64,000 nucleotides of DNA from Calditrichota bacterium. GTDB lineage: Bacteria > Electryoneota > RPQS01. The translations under genes were made by a program, and so were the position numbers. Positions 17,223 to 25,816 of this stretch are shown piece after piece. Numbering within the stretch: the first letter of the stretch is position 1; each line of letters starts with the position of its first letter. The notes under the pieces were generated by a model. That model had not been told where the DNA came from and searched no databases. It saw only the letters and a list, made by a program, of their open reading frames with translations. Location of the stretch: assembly GCA_020637445.1 (NCBI GenBank), contig JACJVZ010000002.1:186001-250000 (forward strand), written 5' to 3'.

Positions 17223-17663
17223 ATGAGCTTACTTCGATTTGCTACTGTACTGGGAATTGTGTTGGCGATGTCATCCGTGCTGTTCGCATTCGATCAGACG
17301 GATGATCCGTCACGAGTCATGGCGCCGAAGCGCGTCGTGATTCAATTGTGCTCGCCGACTGCGGACGCGGGCGCGGGCTGCAATCCGGCGGGACGTGTCA
17401 GTAAGTCCACGACGTTCGGCGTGCGTCAGGGAGTCAACGGTTCCATTGCGACGGCCCGCTATTGCGTGCATGAACTTGCTCAGACGCCGCGACTGGTACG
17501 CGAAAGTATATCCGCAACTGCGGCAACGATCCGCGGAGTTTCCGCCAATTCGGCGGACACAACTGACTCCGCGCTTGCCGTGCTGTACACACTGACGACC
17601 ACTCTGCTACGAATCGTCTCCTCTTCACTCTCGGCACTCGCTTCGGCCATCTGGCCGTTCTGA
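17223..17663 (+). CDS. Small secreted protein of unknown function
   Basis: 146 residues. Residues 1-22 look like a signal peptide (MSLLRFATVLGIVLAMSSVLFA), followed by FDQTDDPSRVMAPKRVVIQL. Three cysteines (two in CSPTADAGAGC), a Ser/Thr/Ala-rich region and a hydrophobic C-terminus (LAVLYTLTTTLLRIVSSSLS) are visible. The ATG at 17223 follows AGGGGAAATCGG; an earlier ATG at 17187 has no such site. Its stop (TGA at 17661-17663) overlaps the possible CTG start of the acyltransferase. No family is recognised. The hydrophobic tail may hold it at a membrane. Confidence 0.6.
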   Translation: MSLLRFATVLGIVLAMSSVLFAFDQTDDPSRVMAPKRVVIQLCSPTADAGAGCNPAGRVSKSTTFGVRQGVNGSIATARYCVHELAQTPRLVRESISATAATIRGVSANSADTTDSALAVLYTLTTTLLRIVSSSLSALASAIWPF

Positions 17664-18253
17664 TTCTCGGCGCGACGTGGCGGTTTCGTGTAAGCGGCTT
17701 TTCAGAAGTCGAATCTTACATGAAAGCGCGCAAGCCGCTGGTGATGGTGACGTGGCACGGCAGATTGCTGGGGTCAACGTATCATTGCCGGAAGCGGAAC
17801 GTCGTGGCGATGATTTCGCAACACCGCGACGGAGAATTGGTTTCTCAGGTCGTGGAAAAAATCGGATATGAAACTGTGCGCGGAAGTTCGACTCGCGGAG
17901 GGTCGACCGCCGCGCTGGCGATGATAGAGAAAGTTCGTGCCGGTCAAACTGCCGCGATGATCGGCGACGGACCGCGAGGTCCGATCTACAAACTTAAAGA
18001 CGGCGCCGCCTATATCTCGATTAACTCAGGCGCCGACGTCATCCCCGTTATCTTTGCCGCAGATCGTACTTGGGTATTTCGCTCGTGGGACCGGTTTACT
18101 CTGCCCAAACCGTTTTCACGAGTTTTTTTGTATTACGGCGAACCGATTCCGCATCCCGGCGAAAGCGCCGACGTTCACGAGTTCACTTTGAAGATCGAAG
18201 CCGCGTTGGAAGAGCTGCGGGAGAAGGCTGAAACGGAAGCGAGAGCCGCGTGA
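17660..18253 (+). CDS. DUF374 / lysophospholipid acyltransferase-like protein
   Basis: Starting at ATG 17720 the protein begins KARKPLVMVTWHGRLLG, but the same frame is open back to 17567 and encodes LILGATWRFRVSGFSEVESY just before it, typical of the N-terminal helix of this family. The true start is therefore upstream, yet no ATG, GTG or TTG exists there; CTG at 17660 overlaps the previous TGA as CTGA. Family motifs: WHGRLL, SQHRDGELVS, VRGSSTRGG and DGPRGPIYKLKDG. Members sit next to envelope genes and are thought to acylate lipids, possibly in lipid A or phospholipid assembly. About 197 residues from the CTG. The stop overlaps the permease start (GTGA). Confidence 0.78.
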   Translation: MILGATWRFRVSGFSEVESYMKARKPLVMVTWHGRLLGSTYHCRKRNVVAMISQHRDGELVSQVVEKIGYETVRGSSTRGGSTAALAMIEKVRAGQTAAMIGDGPRGPIYKLKDGAAYISINSGADVIPVIFAADRTWVFRSWDRFTLPKPFSRVFLYYGEPIPHPGESADVHEFTLKIEAALEELREKAETEARAA

Positions 18254-19710
18254 AGACCAAGCTGCGCTTGATGGACGCGACGATGCTCGTGGTCGGTTCG
18301 ATGATCGGCTCGGGTATTTTTATTGTCTCGTCCGACATCGCGCGCAACGTCGGGTCCTCGGGCTGGCTGTTGTTCGTGTGGGCGCTGAGCGGGGTGATGA
18401 CGATCATACCGGCGGTCAGTTACGGCGAACTGTCGGGCATGTATCCGCAAGCGGGCGGGCAATACATCTATTTGCGCAACGCGTACAATCCGCTGATCGG
18501 ATTTATGTACGGCTGGACGTTCTTTATGGTGATTCAGTGCGGCACGATTGCCGCCGTCGCCGTGGCGTTCGCGAAGTTCACGGCGGTGTTAGTGCCGTGG
18601 TTTTCCGAATCAAATGTGCTCTTTGAAATCGCGTCGCTGAAGTTTTCGGCCGCGCAGCTCTTAGCTTTGTTCAACATCACCCTGCTGACCTATCTGAACA
18701 TGCAGGGACTGCGCGAAGGAAAGTTCGTGCAGAATCTGTTTACGTTCAGCAAAATCGCAGTCCTTGTATTGTTGATTGCATTGGGGTTTTCCGTCGGCGC
18801 GAATCCCGACGTTATCAAGCTGAATTTTGCACATGCGTGGGATGCCGTGCGTGCGACGGTGGGCGAAGATGGAAGGTTGATCACGCAGTCGCTGTCGGGA
18901 ACGGATTTCTTGAGCGCAATTGGTCTCGGATGTGTCGGAGCGATTTTCGCGCTGGATGCGTGGAATAGCTCGACGTTTACGGCGGGGGAGACGGAGAATC
19001 CGCAGAAGACGGTTGCAAAAAGTCTTGCGATGGGTACGTTTCTGGTCACCGGACTTTACATGCTGACGAACGTCGCATATCTGTTTATGCTGCCGCTTGC
19101 GGGCGATCCGAACGGGCAGGGCGTCATGCAACTTGGGATGCAGTTTGCCGCGAGTGACCGCGTGGCGACCGCCAGCGTCGAAACGCTTTTAGGCGGAGCG
19201 GCGATTGTGATTGTCGCGGCGTGTGTGATGATCTCGACGTTTGGCTGCAATAACGGCATTGTGCTGACCGGTGCGCGTGTGTATTACGCGATGGCGGAGC
19301 ACGGTTTGTTTTTCAAAGACGCGCGCAAGATCAACAAACACGGTGTGCCGGGCGTCGCGCTGGTGATGCAAGGTTTGTGGAGTGGAGTGTTGTGTCTTTC
19401 AGGAAAATACGGCGATTTGCTCGATTACGTCGTGTTTGCGACGGTACTCTTTTACGTGTTGACGGTGTGGGGAATTATTCGGTTGCGCACGTTGCGGCCT
19501 GACGACGAACGACCGTTCCGCGCGCCGGGGTATCCGTATTTGCAGATATTGTATTTGGTGTTTGCGGTGCTCTTTTCGCTCAATCTTTTGATTTACAAAC
19601 CGCAGTATACCTGGCCGGGACTAATCATTGTGTTGCTGGGGATTCCGATTTACTTTATGTGGCGGAAAGCGGAAGTGCAGGCAGATTCCGGCGGGGAACC
19701 GCTTCGCTAA
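18250..19710 (+). CDS. APC superfamily amino-acid permease
   Basis: 486 residues with about 12 transmembrane helices. The N-terminal segment (LRLMDATMLVVGSMIGSGIFIVSSDIA) carries the GSGIF motif of helix 1 that binds the amino-acid backbone; LSYGEL-like SYGELSGMYPQAGGQYIYL follows in helix 3. It resembles the LAT-type/AdiC branch. GTG start at 18250 overlaps the acyltransferase stop by 4 bases, so it is translationally coupled. Substrate not predictable. The C-terminal residues (ADSGGEPLR) are encoded by a dispersed repeat (19683-19727), the same repeat family that ends lpxB. Confidence 0.88.
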   Translation: MKTKLRLMDATMLVVGSMIGSGIFIVSSDIARNVGSSGWLLFVWALSGVMTIIPAVSYGELSGMYPQAGGQYIYLRNAYNPLIGFMYGWTFFMVIQCGTIAAVAVAFAKFTAVLVPWFSESNVLFEIASLKFSAAQLLALFNITLLTYLNMQGLREGKFVQNLFTFSKIAVLVLLIALGFSVGANPDVIKLNFAHAWDAVRATVGEDGRLITQSLSGTDFLSAIGLGCVGAIFALDAWNSSTFTAGETENPQKTVAKSLAMGTFLVTGLYMLTNVAYLFMLPLAGDPNGQGVMQLGMQFAASDRVATASVETLLGGAAIVIVAACVMISTFGCNNGIVLTGARVYYAMAEHGLFFKDARKINKHGVPGVALVMQGLWSGVLCLSGKYGDLLDYVVFATVLFYVLTVWGIIRLRTLRPDDERPFRAPGYPYLQILYLVFAVLFSLNLLIYKPQYTWPGLIIVLLGIPIYFMWRKAEVQADSGGEPLR

Positions 19711-19820
19711 ATCCCCGCTCGGCGACAAGCGACGGCCGGAGGCCGACGGTAGTAGATTTGACTGACACTCCTTATTCCCCGCTCGACGACAAGCGACGGC
19801 CGGAGGCCGACGGTAGTAGA
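19683..19820. repeat. Hairpin repeat plus a 45-base tandem duplication
   Basis: 19683-19727 is an ATTCCGGCGGGGAA...ATCCCCGCTCGGCG hairpin overlapping the permease stop. 19712-19756 and 19776-19820 are two 45-base copies, one mismatch apart, containing the palindrome core GGCCGGAGGCC and ending GACGGTAGTAGA. Related single copies are at 3802-3831 and, inverted, at 24074-24103. Confidence 0.82.
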
Positions 19821-19833
19821 AGGCTCAACGTTT

Positions 19834-19870
19834 GACCCCCCTTTTATCCCCCCGGAAGACCGGGGGGAAA
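19834..19870. repeat. C-run hairpin that provides the ribosome binding site of the PHP-glycosyltransferase gene
   Basis: Contains CCCCCCGGAAGACCGGGGGG followed by AAACAGAA and the ATG at 19876. The G-run of the hairpin lies at Shine-Dalgarno distance. Confidence 0.7.
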
Positions 19871-19875
19871 CAGAA

Positions 19876-22326
19876 ATGTCCAAAGCTGATTTACATATTC
19901 ATACCAAGTTTTCGAACCGGCCTACCAACTTCTTTTTGAAGAAGATGAAGGTGTCGGAGTCTATGACTGATCCGGTCGCGGCCTATGAGCAAGCGAAACG
20001 GCGAGGGATGGACTTTGTCGCGATTACGGACAGTGACACTTTGGATGGATATGCCCAGCTTGCGCATCATGCGGACGTAATTCCGGCATGTGAGACGGCA
20101 ACTGAGTTTCCCGAGGACGGATGTCCGGTTCGTTTGCTTGTCTACGGATTAAACAACACGCAGCTCGCGAAGATTTTGTCTTATCGCGGTAACTTGTACA
20201 GCGTGCGCGATTATCTGTTGTCGGAAAACTTGTTTCACGTCGTAGCTCAGCCGCTTGAACCGCATGACGGAAAACTCTCTGCCGATCATGTTGAGAGACT
20301 TCTATTGCTCTTTGATCATTTTGAATCGCGCAGCGGCGGTCGGCAGCAGCGTACAAATGAATTCATGGCCGCGTTTCTCGACGCGTTGACGCCGGAATAT
20401 TTGGATCAGATTCAACGCAAATGGAAGATTGAGCCTACGTCCGAGCGTCCGTGGCAAAAAGGGCAAATCGGCAGCTCCAACGACTATTGCGGGCAGTACG
20501 CCGGTTTGACGTGGACGGAGACTGCAAGTGTGCCGAGCGCGGGCGAGTATTTGCAGAAACTGCGGCAGCGTGCCGGAGTTCCGCAGGGATTGCACGGCTC
20601 CACGATGTCGTCGGCACATTCGATGTACAGGGTCGGCGCGCAGCTTTACGCTCAAAAAGTCCGTAAGAGCGAAGGCGACGTTCAAGGTCTGCTCGAATTG
20701 GTTCTCAACCGCGTGCTGACTCCGGAGAAGCCTACGCGCAAGCAGGTAACGCGTGCAGTTTGGGACGGATTAAAGAAGGTCTTCAAGATCCGCAAAAAGC
20801 CGTCCGCCGTGGAAAGCAAGTTGATCGCCGAGACGCTGCGGGCTTACCGCGCTCTGCCCAAGGAAGAGCGGTTGATCGGAATCGACCGCGATGACCTTGA
20901 AACATTCGACGCGCGACTTTACAATATGGCGGACCGCGTGCTCAGCAATTTGAGCTACCGACTGCTTGAAGACGCGATGGAAGATTTCGGGCGCGGTCAG
21001 ATAGGCAGCGGCCTGCCGCTCGTGGCCGCGTTGCTGCCGATTCAAAGCGTGATGGCGCCGTACATCTACTCTTTTGACAAGCTCAACCGCGACCGCAAAC
21101 TCATTAAAGAGATTTACCAGCGCGTCGACGGCACGCTTGAACTTCCGAAGAAGTCCGGAAGAAAAAAAGTGGCGTGGTTTTCAGATACGGTGACGGACGT
21201 GAACGGCGTTTCGATGACGCTGCATAGGATGTCCGACGTCGCCGAAAAACTGGACGCTGATCTGGAGATCATTTGTTCCGTCGCCGAATCGCGCGGACCG
21301 ACGGGTTCGAAGTTTTTGAATTTCCCGCCTGTCGGCGAAGTGTCGATTCCAGATTACGAACTGCAGAAGCTGTCCGTGCCGCCGATCTTGCGCATCATGC
21401 GCTATCTTGAATCGCAGGATTTCGACGAGTACATCATCTCGACGCCGGGACCGGTCGGTTTGTTGGCAATCTTTGCGGCGAAACTCTATCAGGTTCCGGT
21501 GCGCTCAATCTACCACAGTGATTTTCCGCAGCACGTACGGCAGATTACCGGCGATGAAGGGCTCGAAAAGACGACTTGGAAATTCATGCGCTGGTTTTAC
21601 GGAATGGCGGACGCGGTGTATTCGCCGAGCGACCACTACCGTAAACAGCTCATCGACCACGGATTCAATCCGCGCAGGTTGTTTATCTACACCCGCGGCA
21701 CCGACCTTGAGTTCTACAATCCACGTCATCGTGACGAAGAGTTTTATAAACCGCACGGCATCACCGACCGCGTAATCTTTGTTTACACGGGCCGCGTGTC
21801 ACGAGAAAAAAATCTTGATGTCATCGTCGATGCGTTTTTGCAGGATGACGTTTTGCAAAAGAGAGCTGCTTTAGCCATCGTCGGCGACGGTCCGTTCCGT
21901 GACGAACTGATTGCGCGCAAGCTGCCGCCGATGATTGTCTTCCCGGGTTTTGTCAAAGGTAAAGAGCTCGCGAAAGCCTACGCATCGGGAGACGTGTTTG
22001 TTTTTCCGTCGACGACGGATACGTACGGAAACTCGGTGTTGGAAGCACAGGCGTCCGGTTTGCCGTCATTGGTCTCCAATGAGGGAGGACCGAAGGAAAT
22101 TATTCTGCCCAACGAGAGCGGATTCGTTTTGCCCGGCTACGACGTCAAAGCATGGCGGGATGCGATGCGTTCATTGGTTGAGTCAGATGAGCTGCGACAG
22201 CGCATGGCTGCGGCGGCGAGAGCGAGAGCCGCGACGCGCGATTGGTCGACGGCATTCAGAGAGTTTTGGGACGAAGATCCGTATCCAAAGGCGGATGAAG
22301 AGGTTCGCGCCGTCGTTATCGCATAA
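19876..22326 (+). CDS. PHP-domain / glycosyltransferase family 4-like fusion protein
   Basis: 816 residues. Residues about 1-340 form a PHP metal-dependent phosphoesterase-like domain (KADLHIHTKFS with Asp5, His7 and His9; DFVAITDSDTLDGY; PACETATEFP). Residues about 420-800 form a GT-B glycosyltransferase: KKVAWFSDTVTDVNGVSMTL, RSIYHSDFPQHVRQITGDEG, VYTGRVSREKNLDVIVDAF, FPSTTDTYGNSVLEAQASGLP and SNEGGPKEII, with the E-x7-E donor-binding motif. It probably transfers a sugar onto a lipid or surface glycan; what the PHP half removes is unknown. The gene is followed by a methyltransferase and belongs to the envelope block. Confidence 0.85.
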   Translation: MSKADLHIHTKFSNRPTNFFLKKMKVSESMTDPVAAYEQAKRRGMDFVAITDSDTLDGYAQLAHHADVIPACETATEFPEDGCPVRLLVYGLNNTQLAKILSYRGNLYSVRDYLLSENLFHVVAQPLEPHDGKLSADHVERLLLLFDHFESRSGGRQQRTNEFMAAFLDALTPEYLDQIQRKWKIEPTSERPWQKGQIGSSNDYCGQYAGLTWTETASVPSAGEYLQKLRQRAGVPQGLHGSTMSSAHSMYRVGAQLYAQKVRKSEGDVQGLLELVLNRVLTPEKPTRKQVTRAVWDGLKKVFKIRKKPSAVESKLIAETLRAYRALPKEERLIGIDRDDLETFDARLYNMADRVLSNLSYRLLEDAMEDFGRGQIGSGLPLVAALLPIQSVMAPYIYSFDKLNRDRKLIKEIYQRVDGTLELPKKSGRKKVAWFSDTVTDVNGVSMTLHRMSDVAEKLDADLEIICSVAESRGPTGSKFLNFPPVGEVSIPDYELQKLSVPPILRIMRYLESQDFDEYIISTPGPVGLLAIFAAKLYQVPVRSIYHSDFPQHVRQITGDEGLEKTTWKFMRWFYGMADAVYSPSDHYRKQLIDHGFNPRRLFIYTRGTDLEFYNPRHRDEEFYKPHGITDRVIFVYTGRVSREKNLDVIVDAFLQDDVLQKRAALAIVGDGPFRDELIARKLPPMIVFPGFVKGKELAKAYASGDVFVFPSTTDTYGNSVLEAQASGLPSLVSNEGGPKEIILPNESGFVLPGYDVKAWRDAMRSLVESDELRQRMAAAARARAATRDWSTAFREFWDEDPYPKADEEVRAVVIA

Positions 22327-22333
22327 GACTGAA

Positions 22334-22422
22334 GTTCCGGCCGGGTTGCGCTGCTCTTAACCCGGCTCGGCGAAGAGTTTGTAGACAACACTGCCCCCTG
22401 ACCTCCCCGCTTTGACGGGGTG
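22334..22422. repeat. Repeat hairpins between the glycosyltransferase and methyltransferase genes
   Basis: 22334-22374 is a CCGGGTT...AACCCGG hairpin starting just after the stop codon. 22392-22422 is a shortened C-run element (CTCCCCGC...GACGGGGTGG). Confidence 0.65.
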
Positions 22423-22447
22423 GATTTGAGAGATAAGGAGAATTGCA

Positions 22448-23095
22448 TTGCCGGTTATTGAACACGCTCGAAAAGGTCGACCCGAAGGATATACTTCTGA
22501 CAACCATCGCAAGTGGGAAGTCAACAACGGTCTTTATCAAAAACACTTAGAACTCTATCTCGACCATATGTACAAACTGCTCGAGTTCACAGGCGCGCAG
22601 AATGTACTTGATGCCGGGTGCGGCGAGGGGATCGTTTTTCGCGCGATGCAGGAGCGGGGCTACAAGGGTAAGTGGACGGGATTCGATTTCAGCGACGACG
22701 CCATAAAGTTTGCAAAAATCGCATCGCCGGAAGCCGATTGGCACGTCGGCAGCGCGTATGACATTCCCTTTAAGGACGAGCAGTTTGACGTTGTTTTCTG
22801 CTCGCAGGTTTTGGAGCACTTGCCTGAGCCCGAGAAGGCTTTAGCCGAACTTGACCGTGTGGCCGAACACTGGCTTTTAATTTCTGTTCCCTACGAGCCG
22901 ATCTTCCGTGCGTTGACGTGGTTTTCCGTGACGTTTAAGCTCGGCGGAGATCCCGGTCACGTTAATCATTGGCGACCCGCGGATTTCAGACGGTTCATGC
23001 GCACCGCCGGAAAACTTCACGCTTGGGAACGCACGACGATTTATCAAATCGGTCTGGTGGACGTAAGACCGAAGCACCACTCGAAACCGGTGTGA
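22448..23095 (+). CDS. Class I SAM-dependent methyltransferase
   Basis: 215 residues. SAM-binding motif I NVLDAGCGEGIVFRAM (about 51-66), acidic residue GFDFSDDAIKFAK, then DIPFKDEQFDVVFCSQVLEHL (motif IV and post-motif) are typical of the UbiE/methyltransferase-11 group. The TTG start at 22448 is preceded by AAGGAGAATTGCA, a good ribosome binding site. Its place after a glycosyltransferase suggests a small-molecule, lipid or sugar substrate, but the exact substrate is unknown. Confidence 0.85.
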   Translation: MPVIEHARKGRPEGYTSDNHRKWEVNNGLYQKHLELYLDHMYKLLEFTGAQNVLDAGCGEGIVFRAMQERGYKGKWTGFDFSDDAIKFAKIASPEADWHVGSAYDIPFKDEQFDVVFCSQVLEHLPEPEKALAELDRVAEHWLLISVPYEPIFRALTWFSVTFKLGGDPGHVNHWRPADFRRFMRTAGKLHAWERTTIYQIGLVDVRPKHHSKPV

Positions 23096-23405
23096 CCAGC
23101 GTGCCGCTGGACCGATTGCGCTGACGCTTCGTACTGAAATTTGATTTGAGTATTTTCTTGTTCGTTGCAGTTTGAGTGAAGATAACGCAATTGCGTTTTG
23201 CATTGCGTAGATGCTATAGGTTGAGAGCGCACAGCGAGTTGTTGAATTCACACGACTGTTGCGCGCCGCGGCTACGATAAGTGATCCGTTGAACATCGTC
23301 GGGTCATCTCTCTAAACATTTAATCGCATTAGGCTGTCGCCGCTCTGTTGACCCGGAGCGGCGACTTTCTTTTGGTCTGGTCCTGCCTTTGCCATAAGGG
23401 AAAGC
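23096..23405. other. Intergenic region without a recognised gene
   Basis: 310 bases between the methyltransferase and a response regulator. It includes a short CCAGCG...CGCTGG inverted repeat at about 23097-23113 and a palindrome ACGCAATTGCGT near 23184. Otherwise it looks like leader/promoter DNA of the response regulator gene. No RNA gene is recognised. Confidence 0.5.
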
Positions 23406-23918
23406 GTGACTGGACGATTTAAAAGCGATGATGCGATGAATAACAATGGATGGAACGCGACCGAGCAGCGGGTGCCGATAGACATACTGCTGATCGAAGA
23501 CCGGGATGAGGCCATTGAAATGGTGGAGGGTGCGATTGCAGAGACCAGACTCAGCAACCGCATGGTCGTGGCAAGATCGCAATTGGAAGCGATGCACTAT
23601 CTTCGCCACGCGGCCGCGTACGGGCCGTTCGATGCCGACCACTCAATGAGCAAACCCGGCTTGATCTTGCTTGACATTAACATGGACAGCCAGCAAGGGT
23701 TCGAGGTGCTGCACGAGATTCGCACGGATCCTACGCTGATGACGATTCCCGTCGTGATTTTGACGGACAACTTGGCCGAGTCGGATTTGGCCTACACGAT
23801 TTCACACGGAGTAACCGGCTATTTTCTGAAGCCGATGGACCCCGGACAACTGCGCAAAGTCGTACGCGACGTCGAAGATCACTGGAACCTGCTGTGGAAC
23901 GCACCATGCGCGAATTGA
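23406..23918 (+). CDS. Response regulator, Rcp1-like receiver protein
   Basis: 170 residues, a receiver domain with a 25-residue N-terminal extension. Conserved features: acidic residues in LLIEDRDEA, phosphorylation site in GLILLDINMDSQQGFEVL, VVILTDN (Thr) and GYFLKPMD (Lys). The long insertion before the phosphorylation strand (HAAAYGPFDADHSM) is typical of the Rcp1/FrzS-like regulators that pair with phytochrome or hybrid kinases. GTG start at 23406 follows AAGGGAAAGC; the ATG at 23436 is an alternative. No output domain and no kinase nearby. Confidence 0.85.
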   Translation: MTGRFKSDDAMNNNGWNATEQRVPIDILLIEDRDEAIEMVEGAIAETRLSNRMVVARSQLEAMHYLRHAAAYGPFDADHSMSKPGLILLDINMDSQQGFEVLHEIRTDPTLMTIPVVILTDNLAESDLAYTISHGVTGYFLKPMDPGQLRKVVRDVEDHWNLLWNAPCAN

Positions 23919-23964
23919 TGATTTAGACGGACTGGATGATTAGATAGGATATACGATGAACAGG

Positions 23965-23992
23965 AACGCCCGCCGAGAAATCGGCGGGCGTT
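23965..23992 (+). terminator. Strong stem-loop after the response regulator
   Basis: A perfect 12-base stem (AACGCCCGCCGA/TCGGCGGGCGTT) with a four-base GAAA-type loop. Only two T residues follow, so it may be a terminator or a transcript-end stabiliser. Confidence 0.6.
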
Positions 23993-24073
23993 GATGCTCT
24001 GGTCGTAAATATGAAGTCGGAAGAGGGATTGAGTCCGAGGCCCCCGCTGGGTGACGCCGCAAGGAAACTTGTT

Positions 24074-24103
24074 TACTACCGTCGGCCTCCGGCCTTCGCT
24101 CTT
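24074..24103 (-). repeat. Inverted copy of the GGCCGGAGGCC-core repeat
   Basis: TACTACCGTCGGCCTCCGGC here is the reverse complement of the element at 3802-3831 and of the tandem pair at 19712-19820. Confidence 0.75.
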
Positions 24104-24154
24104 GAAGTGATGCCGGCTATCCCCTGCCGGAGGCAGGAAGGTAGCAGGGGTGTA

Positions 24155-25591
24155 TCATACGCGCTGCGGAGCCTTTTTCACTGAACCGAGCGCGGCCAGA
24201 CGGTTGTGCGCGTCGAGCGCGGCGGTCTTGTAGCATTCGGCGAGCGTCGGATAGTTGAACACCGCGTGAATCAAATAGTCAATCGTGCCGTTGTGCGCGA
24301 TCACAGCTTGGCCGATGTGGATCAACTCCGTCGCGCCGGTGCCGATGGCGTGTACTCCGAGTACGCGGCGAGTTCGTTGATCTACTAAGAGTTTTACCAC
24401 TCCGGTTTCATCACCGAGAATTTGTCCGCGTGCTATTTCGCGATAGCGCGCGACGCCGATTTCGTAGGGAATCGATTCTTGCGTCAGCAGCTCTTCGGTC
24501 GCGCCCACGGTGGATATTTCCGGTATGGTGTAAATTCCGTAGGGATAGATATCGGGAACTTGACGGTCGTCGCGCAAACCGAAAGCCTCGAGCGACGCGA
24601 GCCGACCTTGCTCCATCGACGTACTGGCAAGTGCGGGGAAACCGATTACGTCGCCGACCGCGTAGATATGCTCGACATTCGTGCACAGCCGCGAATTCAC
24701 TTTTATTTTGCCGCGCTTATCCACTTCGAGTCCGGCTTTTTCGGCGTCTATCAAATCCGCATTCGCTTGCCGTCCCGCCGAATAGAGCGCGACGTCGCTG
24801 ACAATGATCTTCCCGGACGCGAGCTTGGTTACCGCGTGCGGCTCCGATCCACTCTTGTCCACGATGACTTGCTCGACTCTTTCGCCCAATCTGAAAACGA
24901 CATTCAGTTGGCGCAATTGATAAACCAGCGCGTCCACGATTTCCGAATCGACAAAGCTCAGAAGCTCCTTAGCCAAATCCACAACCGTGACTTGCACTCC
25001 GAGCGCAGCAAAGATACTCGCGTATTCCAATCCAATCACGCCGCCGCCGATACACGTCATCGTGCGCGGCAATGTCTTTATGTCGATGATCGAATCGGCG
25101 TTCAGAATTGTCTCGCCGTCGTGCTCCACTCCCGGCGGCATGTAGGGCCGCGTGCCGACCGCGATCACGATCTTGTCGGCTGAGACTTCCGCGATTTCAC
25201 CGTGATGGTCAACGACCAAGGTGTGCGGGTCCTTGAACTTTCCGTTGCCGACGAAAATTTCGACGTGATTGCGGGTCAACTGCGATCGTATCACTTCCCA
25301 TTCGCGTGTCATCACGAAATGAGTTCGATAGCGCAGGTCGTCCGCCGTGATCACCTCTTTGTTGCGAAAGGTTGCGCCGTAGAACGCGCGCTGCTGAATG
25401 CCGGATAGGTGGATCGCGGCCTCACGCATGGTTTTAGAGGGGATTGTTCCGGTCGCGACGCAGACTCCGCCGAGTTCGCGCATTCTTTCAATGATAGCGA
25501 CCGTCTTGCCGGATTTAGCCGCGGCAATGGCTGCGCGCTGACCGCCGGGTCCACTGCCTAAAACTGCCAGATCGAATCTCTGAAGTGACAT
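24155..25591 (-). CDS. sthA: Soluble pyridine nucleotide transhydrogenase (Si-specific)
   Basis: 478 residues of the FAD-dependent disulfide-reductase fold. FAD motif GSGPGGQ (12-18), second dinucleotide motif CIGGGVIGLEYASIFAALG, and a C-terminal dimerisation domain (HAVFNYPTLAECYKTAALDA). The active-site segment reads GGVCVATGTIPSKT: the first Cys (Cys44) is kept but the second is replaced, as in SthA and unlike dihydrolipoamide dehydrogenase. It should move reducing equivalents between NADPH and NADH in the cytoplasm. It stands alone, transcribed away from the pseudopilin gene. Confidence 0.9.
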   Translation of the reverse strand: MSLQRFDLAVLGSGPGGQRAAIAAAKSGKTVAIIERMRELGGVCVATGTIPSKTMREAAIHLSGIQQRAFYGATFRNKEVITADDLRYRTHFVMTREWEVIRSQLTRNHVEIFVGNGKFKDPHTLVVDHHGEIAEVSADKIVIAVGTRPYMPPGVEHDGETILNADSIIDIKTLPRTMTCIGGGVIGLEYASIFAALGVQVTVVDLAKELLSFVDSEIVDALVYQLRQLNVVFRLGERVEQVIVDKSGSEPHAVTKLASGKIIVSDVALYSAGRQANADLIDAEKAGLEVDKRGKIKVNSRLCTNVEHIYAVGDVIGFPALASTSMEQGRLASLEAFGLRDDRQVPDIYPYGIYTIPEISTVGATEELLTQESIPYEIGVARYREIARGQILGDETGVVKLLVDQRTRRVLGVHAIGTGATELIHIGQAVIAHNGTIDYLIHAVFNYPTLAECYKTAALDAHNRLAALGSVKKAPQRV

Positions 25592-25816
25592 TGTTTAGAA
25601 GTTTATAGTTAGGAAATATTCATGACCCAAAGAAGATAGCAAGTGAAGTGCCGACTTGCAACTTCCACTCCATGAAATGTTGCAGTCCGCCATCATATCT
25701 GACTCGCTCTGGTATCAGGTATGCGTTCAACCTCTTTGCATACAGTTGGTTAGATAGTTATTAATATTTGGCCCTTTGGTTGCTTTATCGTCAGATAGCA
25801 CTAATGGGATATAAAA

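Noticed and set aside
19712..19820. Possible CRISPR array
   Set aside because: Only two repeat copies with one short spacer, no cas genes and single related copies elsewhere; a dispersed repeat explains it better.
24422..25183. A 253-codon plus-strand open frame opposite sthA
   Set aside because: It lies wholly inside a well-supported enzyme gene and shows no domain.
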